Source: Gemmatimonadaceae bacterium (lineage in GTDB: Bacteria > Gemmatimonadota > Gemmatimonadetes > Gemmatimonadales > Gemmatimonadaceae). Taken from it: 39,245 nt of DNA. A program made the translations under genes and the position numbers. Shown here one piece after another: positions 1-11,062 of this stretch (its first letter is position 1; the number at the start of each line of letters is the position of its first letter). The stretch lies in NCBI GenBank assembly GCA_025931335.1, contig JAICNG010000028.1, forward strand, positions 1-39,245, given 5' to 3'. The notes beneath the pieces are model-generated. The model had not been told where the DNA came from. It searched no databases and saw nothing but the letters and a program-made list of their open reading frames with translations.

Positions 1-730
1 GCCGGTGCGCCTGCGCGGTGTTGGAGTAGAGCACCGTGTAATGGCGGTCGCCGCGCTGCGTGTACAGAATCGGCAGCCACGCTTTGCGTCGAGGATTGAA
101 TCGGCGCGGGGCGATCCGGCGGAGCCGTCGCGCAGCCGCCTTCTCGCGGTCTTCGCCGTCCACGTCGAGCAGCTCCGACACCGACGGCTCGGGGATGTTC
201 GGCGCGGCTCGCGGCCGTTGCCCACGGCCCAGTCGTGTGGCGAGTGTCTCCTGAACGCCACGCACCTTCTTCGGACCGAATCCGGCCACCTCGGCGAGCG
301 ACCCTTCGTGCGCAGCGACCTCGAGCTGTTCCAGGGTGTCGATGCCGAGATCATCGTGCAGCCGCCGGGCGAGCGTGCGCCCGACGCCCGGAACGGTTTC
401 CAACACCCGAGATGGGTCGCTCTCCCCGCGCAGCCGCTCGAGCATCGGGTAGAACCCGGTCAGCACCATTTCGCGGATGGCGCGCGCGATCGTTGGTCCA
501 ATCGTGGGCAGCCGGTCGAGTCCCTCGAGGCCTTCGCGATGAAAAAGGTCGGAGACCGGCTCGTCGAGCGTCCGCACCGTCTGCGCCGCACGACGATATG
601 CGTCCACTCGGAACGGATTGGCGTCCTGCCTGCGCAGAAGGTGCGCGACCTCCTCGAGCCGGAGCGCGATGTCCTGGTTGATGCGCTCGGGCGAGATGCG
701 CCGGTGAGGCGCTCGCTGGTTGTTCCGCAT
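1..730 (-). CDS. Helix-hairpin-helix DNA-binding protein, 3' end cut by window edge
   Basis: Reading the minus strand from ATG at 730 gives an open frame of 243 codons that leaves the window at base 1, so the C-terminus is missing. Residues about 20-100 resemble the N-terminal 8-kDa-type HhH domain of family X DNA polymerases (NPFRVDAYRRAAQT, then RLPTIGPTIARAIREM). A second HhH pair follows with hairpins VPGVGRTLARRL and VAGFGPKKVRGV. Such proteins bind DNA through the hairpin glycines. No polymerase palm motif is visible in the part seen, so this looks like a stand-alone HhH protein rather than PolX, although the missing end could change that. It lies 17 bp downstream of the CBS gene on the same strand and may be co-transcribed with it. 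The plus-strand frames here are shadows. Confidence 0.75.
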   Translation of the reverse strand, partial: MRNNQRAPHRRISPERINQDIALRLEEVAHLLRRQDANPFRVDAYRRAAQTVRTLDEPVSDLFHREGLEGLDRLPTIGPTIARAIREMVLTGFYPMLERLRGESDPSRVLETVPGVGRTLARRLHDDLGIDTLEQLEVAAHEGSLAEVAGFGPKKVRGVQETLATRLGRGQRPRAAPNIPEPSVSELLDVDGEDREKAAARRLRRIAPRRFNPRRKAWLPILYTQRGDRHYTVLYSNTAQAHR

Positions 731-747
731 TGGCGCCCCCGAGCGAT

Positions 748-1194
748 CTAGGAGATCGCAGGCACGGGCTCGGAGACGCGCTCCAGCATGTGCTCGACCT
801 CGAGCGGCTCCTTGGGGCCGAGCTTCACCGCCAGGTCTGCCTGCGCGATGATGCCGACCAGCTGCTTGTCCTCGCCGACCACCGGAATGCGGCGCACCCG
901 GTCCAGCTCCATCTTCGCGATGACCTCGCTGATGTCGGCATCCGGAGTCACCGTGTCGATGTGGCCCGCGGTCATATGGTCACGCACCAGACACGTGGGA
1001 TCGTGCCGCTGCGCCACGCACCGAACGGCGATGTCGCGGTCGGTGAGCACACCTGCGAGCTGCATGCTCGCGAGCCCATCGACGACGGGGACGATTCCCA
1101 CATCGAGGTCGCGCATGACCTCGGCGGCGCGAGAGATCGGAGCTTCCGGCGTGACGACAACCGGATTGGGAGTCATGATGTCCCGGGCTTTCAT
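748..1194 (-). CDS. Tandem CBS-domain protein
   Basis: A 148-residue protein made almost wholly of two CBS motifs, which together form one Bateman module that usually binds adenosyl ligands. CBS1 starts MKARDIMTPNPVVV and ends GVLTDRDIAVR; CBS2 runs from VRDHMTAGHIDTV to LVGIIAQADLA. The repeated (T/A)xxD ribose-contact pattern (LTDRD, AQADL) is present in both halves. I chose ATG 1194 because GGAGG lies about 8 bases upstream; an ATG two codons earlier sits inside that site, and longer starts add an unconserved-looking leader. No catalytic or membrane domain is attached, so it is probably a small energy- or redox-sensing regulator of unknown target. It precedes the HhH gene by 17 bp. Confidence 0.9.
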   Translation of the reverse strand: MKARDIMTPNPVVVTPEAPISRAAEVMRDLDVGIVPVVDGLASMQLAGVLTDRDIAVRCVAQRHDPTCLVRDHMTAGHIDTVTPDADISEVIAKMELDRVRRIPVVGEDKQLVGIIAQADLAVKLGPKEPLEVEHMLERVSEPVPAIS

Positions 1195-1314
1195 CTGCAT
1201 CCTCCACGAGAAGTGCTGATGTGAAGGATGCAGACCGCCGCGGGCCCCGTCTGTCCGGGACAGGGCCATGGCGGCGTGCGCAAAAACCCTACGGTTGATC
1301 TGAGCCGCGGGCCA

Positions 1315-1860
1315 CTACATGAGCAGCTTCAGCTCCTCCGCGGTCACGGCTCCGCCTGCGGCCTTCGCGGCTGCGCGCTCACTCGCCACCTGCTGCGGCG
1401 TGATGGCGCTCGCGCTGTTCCCCCACGAGCTCCGCACGTAGGTGAGCACCGCCGCGACCTGCTCGTCCGACAGCTCGACGCCGGTGCCGAAGGGAGCCAT
1501 GACCCCGTTGTACTGCGCACCCTTCACCGTGACGGGGCCCTGCATCCCACGCAGCACGATCCGAATCGGAACCACCGGGTTGGCCGCGGTCGCGAACTCA
1601 GAACCGGCGAGCGGTGGGAACGTGCCTGCGACTCCCTCCCCGTTGGCCTGATGGCAGGTCACGCAGATCTGCGTGTACACTTGCTCGCCGCCCGATGCAC
1701 CGGCCGGGGGAGCGGCCGTCACTGGCGGCGGCGTGGTCGCGGTATCGCCGGCCGATCGCGGTTGATCGCCGCCGGCGCAGGCAAGCGAAGCGGCCGAGAG
1801 GAATGCGCCCGCAAAGAGCGTCCAGCGAGCGGCACGCTGTGGCTGTGACGTGAGATTCAT
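1315..1860 (-). CDS. c-type cytochrome lipoprotein
   Basis: A 181-residue monohaem cytochrome c anchored as a lipoprotein. The leader ends SLAC with the lipidated cysteine at about residue 28, followed by a Pro/Thr/Ala-rich linker to about residue 57. The haem-binding motif CVTCH is at residues 66-70, and the likely distal methionine is Met121 in YNGVMAPFG. The segment ending LSDEQVAAVLTYVRSSWGN is the usual last helix of class I cytochromes. It should act on the periplasmic side as an electron carrier, as in small cytochromes paired with dehydrogenases, nitrite reductases or oxidases. No partner enzyme lies beside it, so the redox partner is unknown. A divergent thioesterase gene starts at 2094. 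Confidence 0.9.
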   Translation of the reverse strand: MNLTSQPQRAARWTLFAGAFLSAASLACAGGDQPRSAGDTATTPPPVTAAPPAGASGGEQVYTQICVTCHQANGEGVAGTFPPLAGSEFATAANPVVPIRIVLRGMQGPVTVKGAQYNGVMAPFGTGVELSDEQVAAVLTYVRSSWGNSASAITPQQVASERAAAKAAGGAVTAEELKLLM

Positions 1861-2093
1861 GCTTCCTCGATGTGGGGGACGACGCAGTCTGCGCTACGCA
1901 CACCGCGAAACGGAATACCCGGGACACAAGTCACGCAATACGGTAATATGCTCGCCGTGTATAACGTGTCGAGGCGTCGGGGCTCCTGTCGATCAGGACA
2001 ACGCCTGAGCTTGCCTGGCGACCCGACCCCCTGCGTCTGTCGCACCCGCGGGCGCCGGTGCAACGACCGCCCGGCGCGAGTAATGTTCGGGTC
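1861..2093. promoter_or_regulatory. Divergent intergenic region with AT-rich patch
   Basis: This 233-bp gap separates the divergent cytochrome and thioesterase genes, so promoters for both should lie here. The patch around 1938-1966 is clearly richer in A/T than its surroundings. It contains TATAAC at 1960-1965 (plus) and TTATAC on the opposite strand, both plausible -10 elements. I see no convincing -35 at the right spacing. No coding frame with a good start is visible. Confidence 0.3.
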
Positions 2094-2564
2094 ATGACCA
2101 TGCTCCAGGACCTCTATCCCGACGACTTCGCGCATTGCTACGGGTGTGGCCGGCTCAACACGAACGGTCTACACGTGAAGAGCGAGTGGGTCGACGGCGA
2201 AGCGACCGCGCGCTTCCGGCCGGCTTCGCATCACATGGCGCTGCCGGGATACGTGTACGGTGGGCTGATCGCCTCACTTGCCGACTGCCACGCGATCGCG
2301 ACCGCGGCCGGAGCATCGATGGTCGCGGCGGGCGCGACGCCGGGCCGGGATCCGACGCCGCGCTTCGTCACCGCGTCGCTCCAGGTAGACTTCCTCCGCC
2401 CCACGCCGCTCGGCCCCGATCTGCTGCTGCGCGCGCGTCCAACCGAGGTCGGGCCACGAAAGGTGATCGTGGAGGTAAGCCTTGTCGTGGACAGCGTGGA
2501 ATGCGCGCGCGCGCGCGTCGTGGCGGTGCGCGCACCCGCGACCATGGTGCGGCCGTCGTCGTAA
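2094..2564 (+). CDS. PaaI-type hotdog thioesterase
   Basis: A 156-residue protein of the 4HBT/PaaI hotdog-fold family, which hydrolyses acyl-CoA or aryl-CoA thioesters in the cytoplasm. The N-terminal pattern HCYGCGRLNTNGLH is common in this subgroup. The GYVYGGLIASLADC stretch corresponds to the HGG active-site loop and start of the long hotdog helix; the aspartate and cysteine at its end are near the usual catalytic acid. The strand VTASLQVDFLRPTPLGPDL is also typical. The ATG at 2094 is chosen because the conserved part begins just after it; an ATG two codons later is possible, and the ribosome binding site is weak for both. Substrate cannot be told. Confidence 0.85.
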   Translation: MTMLQDLYPDDFAHCYGCGRLNTNGLHVKSEWVDGEATARFRPASHHMALPGYVYGGLIASLADCHAIATAAGASMVAAGATPGRDPTPRFVTASLQVDFLRPTPLGPDLLLRARPTEVGPRKVIVEVSLVVDSVECARARVVAVRAPATMVRPSS

Positions 2565-2629
2565 CACCGACAGCGCCACGCCCTTTTCCCTACTGTCTCG
2601 GGCTCGGATGCGTCGTAGGGTAAGGGCAT

Positions 2630-3739
2630 ATGATGAACACAACTCAGCTGGTCGCCCTCGAGCGCTCACTCAGAGGCACGCGCGTCCTGAGTGTCTATCT
2701 CGACGGGACCGCAAACGACCCCGCGAAGCAACGCACGTGGAGAGCGCAGCTCGACCACAGTCTGAACGATCTGCGCGCGTGGCTCGCCGATTCCCCTCGC
2801 GCAGAGCGGGGAGAGTTCGAGCACGCCGTGCGTGCGCTCGAGCATCAGCTCGCGACGCTCACCGGCAACGTGGGGGCGCCGGGATGGGCCGCTTTCATCA
2901 CCGCTGATCAGGTGCACGAAGCCTCGACCCTTCCCGTGGCGATGCCGACGCGCGCGGTGTGGAGCACGGGCGCTTCCGTCGCTCCGTACATGCGGGCACT
3001 CAAGGAGCTCCGCCCCGTGGCGCTAGCGCTCGTCGACTCCACCCGCGCAGACGTCTACCGCTATCAGCTCGGCGCGCTCGAGCACATCGAGACCGTGCGC
3101 GCACATCACACCGTTCGAGCTCCTGCGCACATGGGAGACAGGCCCCGGTCGGGCTTTCACCCTGGCACGCGCGGCGCCGCCGGTCGTGACGAGGCGCAGC
3201 GCAGTCTGCTCGAGGGAACCAACCGCATGCTGCGGGAGGCGGCCACAACAGCGCTGAAGGTCGCCGGCCCGGACGGGTGGATCCTGACGGGGGGCATCCC
3301 TGAGGTGAGTGCGCATCTCGCGCAGAAGTTGACACCCCAGGCGGCCGATCGCGTGCTGGCCATTGCGATCGACATTCACGCGTCGGACGCCGATTTGGCT
3401 GACGCAGCCCAGGCAGGCGCATCCGCTCTCCGGAACGTGATGGACGCCGCGCGCATCGCGGAGATCGTCGATGGCGGAGAAGCGAGGGGCCTTGGCGCAG
3501 TCGGTCCGGCGGCAACGCGCGAGACACTCGACCAGGCTCGCGTGCGCGAGCTCTTCGTCACGCACAGCTATCTCGAGGAGCACGCCGTGGAAGCCGAGGC
3601 GGCAGTGCGAGCGGCGATCGATCAGAGCGCGTTGGTCGAGGAAGTGGCGGGAGTCGCCGCCGAGTGGCTGGACGCGCGCGGCGGCGTCGCGGCGCGGCTC
3701 CGGTACCGCGTGCCATCGGAGAGCGTCGGCACGCCGTAG
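2630..3739 (+). CDS. Bacterial eRF1-like (baeRF) family protein
   Basis: A 369-residue cytoplasmic protein resembling bacterial relatives of archaeo-eukaryotic release factor 1 (baeRF), a family that includes Vms1/ANKZF1-type peptidyl-tRNA hydrolases. Seen here: an N-terminal VLSVYLDG strand, a central strand ALALVDSTRADVYRY, and a later WILTGGIPEVSAHL, which match the order of conserved strands in the family. Between them a Gly/Arg-rich loop (about residues 165-190) sits where eRF1 carries its GGQ loop, but no GGQ is present. The C-terminal third is alpha-helical and Ala/Glu-rich. Family members are inferred to act on ribosomes or tRNA; activity of this one is unknown. Two adjacent ATGs (2630, 2633) follow an AAGGG site. 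Confidence 0.7.
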   Translation: MMNTTQLVALERSLRGTRVLSVYLDGTANDPAKQRTWRAQLDHSLNDLRAWLADSPRAERGEFEHAVRALEHQLATLTGNVGAPGWAAFITADQVHEASTLPVAMPTRAVWSTGASVAPYMRALKELRPVALALVDSTRADVYRYQLGALEHIETVRAHHTVRAPAHMGDRPRSGFHPGTRGAAGRDEAQRSLLEGTNRMLREAATTALKVAGPDGWILTGGIPEVSAHLAQKLTPQAADRVLAIAIDIHASDADLADAAQAGASALRNVMDAARIAEIVDGGEARGLGAVGPAATRETLDQARVRELFVTHSYLEEHAVEAEAAVRAAIDQSALVEEVAGVAAEWLDARGGVAARLRYRVPSESVGTP

Positions 3740-4220
3740 CGTGCAGTGACGTGGGGCGAGGAAAGCCGTACCCGATTTCAGGTATTCGCCTACGGACGAC
3801 GGCTTCGCGAAATGGTATATTTCCGTTGCGTTCACGGACGGGATTCCGTGGACGGATCCTTTCCCGCGAGATATCGTCGGAAGGGCGCGCGTGAGGGGTT
3901 CGACTTCACGCACTGGTTGTGAGGTCGCTGGACACAACTGAAGCCTCGAGAGACAGAGGCACCTGAGTCGGACCCGTCCGACAAGGGCAAGATTGCCGGC
4001 CAGTTCAACGCGGTGGAATAAACCCCGCCGACGCGGAATCGAACCAGTCGACCGGCAACCACCAGCGAAAAGGACCCCCGCACAGGACAGCGATGCTCTG
4101 GCGGGGGTTCAGTATTTCGAGGTGCCCGAGGGGCTCGAGGGAGCAGCTCCCGCGAGCACCCTTTGCTCACTACCGACTGCTTCCGGATCGCGTTACGCGC
4201 CACGGGCGCGACGAGTCGAA
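3740..4220. other. Gene-poor intergenic region with structured elements
   Basis: This 481-bp stretch has no frame I trust as a gene. A TATATT patch near 3811-3816 could be a -10 element for the downstream membrane protein or a short transcript. At 4023-4106 lies an 84-base segment whose ends are perfect 7-bp complements (CCCCGCC/GGCGGGG) and which, on the minus strand, contains tRNA-like words (AGAGCATCG, GGTTCGATTCC). A degenerate hairpin of the 9-bp repeat family follows at about 4120-4166. Confidence 0.5.
4120..4166. repeat. Degenerate copy of the GAGCACCTC hairpin
   Basis: The left side reads CGAGGTGCCCGAGGGGCTC and the right side CGCGAGCACC, with a central near-perfect palindrome GGGAGCAGCTCCC at 4139-4151. 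The words match the left and right arms of the array at 4978-5084, so I treat this as a decayed copy. Together the two copies flank the membrane protein gene at 4221-5051. Confidence 0.55.
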
Positions 4221-5051
4221 ATGAGGGACGCGGGAACCCTCCTCACGACTCGAATGACCTCAAGGCAAGGGACAGCACGTTGGTACGCCGCCTGGCCGGA
4301 CGCCCTGGCGTTCGCGCTCGGCCTTGGCGTCGCGCGGATGGCTGGGTGGACCACCAGCGACCTCGTGTGGAGCTTGTGGCTTTCCAGCCTGGTCGTCGGC
4401 TACGCGATGATCGTCTGGATGATCGCTCGCCCCGGCGCCGATCTCGTGCGCGGAGCGTGGCGGGACCGGGCATTCACGGCGCAGTTGGCGCGCGAGCACA
4501 AGGGCCCGGTGATCGCGGGGGGAGGCGTGCTGCTCGGCATCGGCCTCTTCATGCTCGCCTTTTTCACAGTCCACTTCGGCGGCTTCCACTACGTCCATTC
4601 GCAGTTTCTGATCTCGTTCTTCCCACTCGACGGCGAAGGCGGCGCTGGCAGCGCCGACATGTCGACGTACGTCGAAGTGGCCCGCCGCTACTGGACCTTC
4701 CTGCCGGCGGCGTTCCTCGCCGAGCGCGCGGGCTTCGTGAAAGAATTGGCGCCGACCAAGGACGACCTTTCGGTCACGGCCCCCGCCATCGCCGCGCGCA
4801 AGGCGGCGAACGCAGCGAAGGCATCGATGATGCTCGCGCCCTACCGGAACGTCCTGCGCATGCACGGGCTGATCTTCTTCTTCGCCTTCGCCCACTTCGC
4901 GCACCTGGATTCCTTCATCGTGTACGCGGTGGTCTACGGCGTGTACTTCTTTCCGTGGTGGCTGGTGAGGGGGCGAGGTGCTCAAAGTGCTCGAGGTGCT
5001 CGAGGGGCTCGAGGGGCTCGAGGGGCTCGAGGGGAACCGCAGTTCCCTTGA
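4221..5051 (+). CDS. Multi-spanning membrane protein, DUF6498-like
   Basis: A 276-residue integral membrane protein with about five hydrophobic spans: near residues 20-37, 42-64, 90-116, 210-228 and 232-250. It resembles the DUF6498 group by its pattern of spans and aromatic-rich final helices (IFFFAFAHFAHL, YGVYFFPWW), but this is a recollection, not a search result. Function unknown. The start could be ATG 4221 or ATG 4254; any earlier start lacks membrane-protein character. The last 25 or so residues (Ala-Arg-Gly repeats) are encoded by the left arm of the 9-bp repeat array, and the stop codon TGA at 5049-5051 falls inside the first right-arm unit. The tail is therefore probably an accident of repeat insertion rather than part of the fold. 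Confidence 0.7.
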   Translation: MRDAGTLLTTRMTSRQGTARWYAAWPDALAFALGLGVARMAGWTTSDLVWSLWLSSLVVGYAMIVWMIARPGADLVRGAWRDRAFTAQLAREHKGPVIAGGGVLLGIGLFMLAFFTVHFGGFHYVHSQFLISFFPLDGEGGAGSADMSTYVEVARRYWTFLPAAFLAERAGFVKELAPTKDDLSVTAPAIAARKAANAAKASMMLAPYRNVLRMHGLIFFFAFAHFAHLDSFIVYAVVYGVYFFPWWLVRGRGAQSARGARGARGARGARGEPQFP

Positions 5052-5084
5052 GCACCTCGAGCACCTCGAGCACTTCGAGCACCT
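4978..5084. repeat. 9-bp tandem-word hairpin array, copy B
   Basis: The left arm holds about six 9-bp units of the forms GTGCTCGAG and GGGCTCGAG (4978-5031). The tip is GGGAACCGCAGTTCCC (5032-5047), and the right arm carries four units containing GAGCAC (5048-5084). The arms are complementary, so RNA from either strand would fold into a long hairpin. It lies between convergent genes ending at 5051 (plus) and 5092 (minus), a position fitting a bidirectional terminator or 3'-end stabiliser. Confidence 0.85.
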
Positions 5085-5091
5085 TTACAGG

Positions 5092-7745
<2,654 letters not shown>

Positions 7746-7749
<4 letters not shown>

Positions 7750-8336
7750 GACTGCGTCGAGGCCGAGAGCTCCTTGTACAGCCACGCACGCGCCGTGGCC
7801 CAGTCGCGCTGTACGGTGCGCGTGGTGACGCCGAGGACGTCGGCGATTTCCTCCTCGTTGAGCCCGGCGAAGAAGCGAAGCTCCACGACCCTCGCGAGTC
7901 GCGCGTTGCGCTGACCCAGGCGTTCGAGCGCGTCGTCGAGCGCAATGAGCTCGGCCAGGTCGACGTCGATGCCGGCATCGGCGTTCGTCACCCGCACCTC
8001 GACGCGCCCTGCCCCGCGCTTGTCGGCGCCACGCCGCCGGGCGTGGTCGACGAGCACCTGGCGCATCGCACGCGCGGCGATCGCGACGAAATGCCGTCGG
8101 GACTGTGCGTCCGTCAAGTCGCTCCCCACGAGCTTCAGGTATCCCTCGTGGACGAGGTCGGTGGGCTGGAGGGTGTGGCCGGTGCGCTCGCCGCGCAGAA
8201 GGTGCTCGGCGGCGCGGCGGAGATCGGCATAGACGAGCGGAAGCAGCTCCGCTTCGGCGGCGGCGTCACCACTCCGCGCCCGTTCGAGCAGCGCCGTCAC
8301 GGCGCCGCGCTGGGGGGGATCGACTGCCGGAAACAT
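7746..8336 (-). CDS. ECF-type RNA polymerase sigma factor
   Basis: A protein of about 196 residues with sigma region 2 (LLPLVYADLRRAAEHLL, then LQPTDLVHEGYLKL) and region 4 helix-turn-helix (LNEEEIADVLGVTTRTVQRDW). It fits the ECF group described by the TIGR02999 family model, whose members often lie next to Ser/Thr kinases in Gemmatimonadota, Acidobacteria and Planctomycetes. ATG 8336 has GGGAG about 9 bases upstream; ATG 8354, six codons earlier, is an alternative. Its stop overlaps the kinase start by 4 bp, so the kinase is probably made in step with it and may control it by phosphorylation. No anti-sigma gene is present, which supports kinase-based control (inference). Confidence 0.92.
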
Positions 8337-8476
8337 TAGTCGCTGCTCCCGCATGTCGGGAAGGGAGGACGTGCTTCGCAATATAGGGCGTGGCGCATAC
8401 TGCGGAACTCCGCGGTGCGCCGACGCGGGGTCCGCCCGTCGCACCCCGAAGGACCTTGGCCCATCCGGGAGAAACG

Positions 8477-10120
8477 ATGATCACTCGCCATTTGTGCCGC
8501 GCCGTTGGCGCCGCCGCAGCCGCGTTCCTGGCCGCCGTCAGCCTCCAGGCGCAGCACCGCCATGCGTCGATGCCGGGCGCGCAGGAAGTGCCGCTGTATT
8601 CGAACCTCGGAACGCACCAGTACGAGATCACCACCAGCAACCCGCGGGCGCAGCGGTATTTCAACCAGGGGCTGCGGCTCGTGTGGGCGTTCAACCACGC
8701 CGAGGCGATCCGCTCGTTCGAGGAGGGAGAGCGGCTCGACCCCTCCTGCGCGATGTGTGCATGGGGCGTCGCGTTCGCCTACGGGCCGAACATCAACGCC
8801 GCGATGGACTCGGCGTCGGGCGTCCGCGCCTCCCAGGCGATCCAGCGCGCGCTGCGGGGCGCGACACGCGTGTCGCCGCGCGAGCGTGCGCTCATCGAGG
8901 CGCTCGCCGCTCGTTATGCCACCGTATCCCCCGCCGACCGCGCCAAGCTGGACTCGGCCTGGGCCGTTCGCATGTGGCAGGTGGCCGATGAGCTTCCCGA
9001 CGATCAGGAAGCGCAGGTGCTCTATGCCGATGCGTTGATGAACCTGTCGCCGTGGAACTACTGGAATGCGGACGCAACACCACGCACGCTCACGGGCGAC
9101 ATCCTCGCGCGGCTCGAGCGCGTGCTCGCGGTGAACAAGAACCATCCGGGTGCCTGCCACCTGTTCATCCACGCCGTCGAGGCCGTGTATCCCGAGCGCG
9201 CGCTTTCGTGCGCGGAGCGGCTGGCGTCGCTGATGCCGGGGGCGGGACACCTCGTGCACATGCCTGGCCACATCTACATCCGTGTTGGCCGGTACGCCGA
9301 CGCGATCGCGCTCAACGAGCACGCCGTGCACGCCGATGCCGAGCTGTTCGAGGGACCGGGCGTCGCGCGCCGGGGCGCGTATCCGAACGGTTACCACCCG
9401 CACAACTACCACTTTCTGTCGTTCGCGGCGTCGATGGCGGGTCAGAGCAGGAAGGCGATCGAGGCGGCGCGCGAGACGGCGAAGCGGCTGAACGTCGACG
9501 GCGTGAAGACCGTCCCGTGGATCGAGGGCGTGACGCCGATCGTGCAGACCACGCTCGTCACCTTCGGGCGGTGGAAGGAGATTCTCGCCGAGCCGCTCCC
9601 AGGGGATTCGTTGCCCTTCCTGGCCGCGATGACCTGGTACGCGCGTGGTGTCGCGCACGCGGCGCTCGGTGATGCGCAGTCGGCTGGTCGCGATCTCGAG
9701 CGCGTGCGCGCCCTCGCCGCGACCTATCCCGTGAGCGACAACGGCACGGTCCTTCAGATCGCCGTGAAGGCGCTCGAAGGAGAGATCGCGCTGCGTGGCA
9801 ACCGCGCGAGGGACGCCGTGGTGCACTTCAGGGAAGCGGCGAAGCTGGAGGGAACGTTGACGTACAACGAGCCGCCCAGCTGGTACTACCCCATCCGTCA
9901 GTCGTTAGGGATGGCGCTGCTCGCCGCGCGGCAGCCGGCTGAGGCCGAGCGGGTGTATCGCGAGGATCTCGAGCGCTTCCCGCGCAATGGATGGTCGTTG
10001 TTCGGGTTGACGACGAGCCTCGAGCGTCAGGGGAAGACCGCGGACGCTCGGCGGGTGCGGGCAATGTTCGACGCGGCCTGGAAGGACGCGGACGTCACGC
10101 TGACCGGGTCGCGGTTTTAG
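8477..10120 (+). CDS. Exported TPR-rich protein
   Basis: A 547-residue protein with a Sec signal peptide (about residues 1-26, ending SLQAQ) and helical repeats. The motif NQGLRLVWAFNHAEAIRSF near residue 60 is a TPR helix pair, followed by a Cys pair in DPSCAMCAWG. Later TPR-like blocks include GRYADAIALNEHAVHAD and RQPAEAERVYREDLERF. Family members of this layout are widespread but uncharacterised; they are likely periplasmic scaffolds. GGGAG precedes ATG 8477 by 6 bases. It is divergent from the ECF sigma gene, so the 140-bp gap may hold promoters for both, and it could be part of that factor's regulon (inference). The hydrolase lipoprotein follows 32 bp downstream. Confidence 0.82.
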   Translation: MITRHLCRAVGAAAAAFLAAVSLQAQHRHASMPGAQEVPLYSNLGTHQYEITTSNPRAQRYFNQGLRLVWAFNHAEAIRSFEEGERLDPSCAMCAWGVAFAYGPNINAAMDSASGVRASQAIQRALRGATRVSPRERALIEALAARYATVSPADRAKLDSAWAVRMWQVADELPDDQEAQVLYADALMNLSPWNYWNADATPRTLTGDILARLERVLAVNKNHPGACHLFIHAVEAVYPERALSCAERLASLMPGAGHLVHMPGHIYIRVGRYADAIALNEHAVHADAELFEGPGVARRGAYPNGYHPHNYHFLSFAASMAGQSRKAIEAARETAKRLNVDGVKTVPWIEGVTPIVQTTLVTFGRWKEILAEPLPGDSLPFLAAMTWYARGVAHAALGDAQSAGRDLERVRALAATYPVSDNGTVLQIAVKALEGEIALRGNRARDAVVHFREAAKLEGTLTYNEPPSWYYPIRQSLGMALLAARQPAEAERVYREDLERFPRNGWSLFGLTTSLERQGKTADARRVRAMFDAAWKDADVTLTGSRF

Positions 10121-10152
10121 CGGTGCAAGTTCATCCACGTACGGAGTCACCT

Positions 10153-11061
10153 ATGCGAAAATCACTCAGAGCATCACTCATGCTGCTTGCCGGCCCCCTG
10201 GTGCTGGCCGGGTGCTCGGCGTCGCGCGGTGATGCGCGCGACGTCGCTGGCGGAGAGGTCGTCGTCGAAGCCCTCGTCGACGCCCCCGACCAGTTCTTCA
10301 CCTCCGATGACGCGACGATTCGCTATCGTGCCATCGGTGAAGGCGCGCCCGTGCTGCTACTGCACGGGTACACCGATCGGGTCGAGATGTGGGCGGGGAC
10401 GGCGGACTCGCTGGCGCAGGACTTCCGCGTCATCGTTCCCGACATTCGCGGATTCGGGCTCAGCACGAGGTTCGCCGACCCGGCGCGGTACGGCCGCAAG
10501 ATGGTGGAGGATGTCGTCAGACTGCTCGATCACCTCGAGCTGGAGAGTGCCCACGTCGTCGGATACTCGATGGGGGCGGCGGTCACCGCGAACCTGGCAC
10601 TCGACCATCCTGCCCGCGTGCGCACGGCGTCGTTCGTCGCCGGTCCGTTCTATCCTGACTCGACGACGGCGGCAGATCTGTTCCAGCCGTTCGTGGTGGC
10701 GCAGGAGCGCGGAGAGGGACTTGGTCCGTTCTTCCGCTGGATTCTCCCGACGTGGTCGGATTCGGCGATCAACGAGGTGCTTCCGATGCTGGAGGCGACG
10801 AACGATTCGGCGGCGCTCATTGCGTCGCTTCGGGCCCTCCCCGGGTTGATGATCGACAGCGCTCGTTTGGCGACCGCGCGCACGCCGGCGTTCGCGATCG
10901 TGTCGGTGAAAGACCCACTGTTCGAGCAGTCGCGGTTCCTGGCGCGGGCGTGGCCGGGGACCCGCGTGGTCGAGCTCCAGGAGCGCGACCATGCGGACAT
11001 TTTCCTGGCGACGGAGGTCGTGTCCGGGTTCCGGGAGCTCGTGGAGAGAGCGACGCCGTGA
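10153..11061 (+). CDS. Alpha/beta-hydrolase lipoprotein
   Basis: A 302-residue alpha/beta-hydrolase with a lipoprotein signal (lipobox LAGC, Cys21). The oxyanion-hole motif LLLHGY is at 68-73, the nucleophile elbow GYSMG gives Ser139, and the acid and base are likely Asp254 (VKDPLF) and His280 (RDHADIF). All members of the triad are therefore visible. Substrate cannot be told; this branch includes esterases and haloperoxidase-like enzymes. It sits 32 bp after the TPR gene on the same strand and probably shares its transcript. The start ATG 10153 is set by the signal peptide. Transcription likely ends in the hairpin at 11063-11136. Confidence 0.9.
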   Translation: MRKSLRASLMLLAGPLVLAGCSASRGDARDVAGGEVVVEALVDAPDQFFTSDDATIRYRAIGEGAPVLLLHGYTDRVEMWAGTADSLAQDFRVIVPDIRGFGLSTRFADPARYGRKMVEDVVRLLDHLELESAHVVGYSMGAAVTANLALDHPARVRTASFVAGPFYPDSTTAADLFQPFVVAQERGEGLGPFFRWILPTWSDSAINEVLPMLEATNDSAALIASLRALPGLMIDSARLATARTPAFAIVSVKDPLFEQSRFLARAWPGTRVVELQERDHADIFLATEVVSGFRELVERATP

Positions 11062-11062
11062 C

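Noticed and set aside
5-751. Plus-strand open frame at the left edge
   Set aside because: The minus strand encodes clear helix-hairpin-helix motifs over the same bases; the plus frame is Arg/Pro-rich without a domain.
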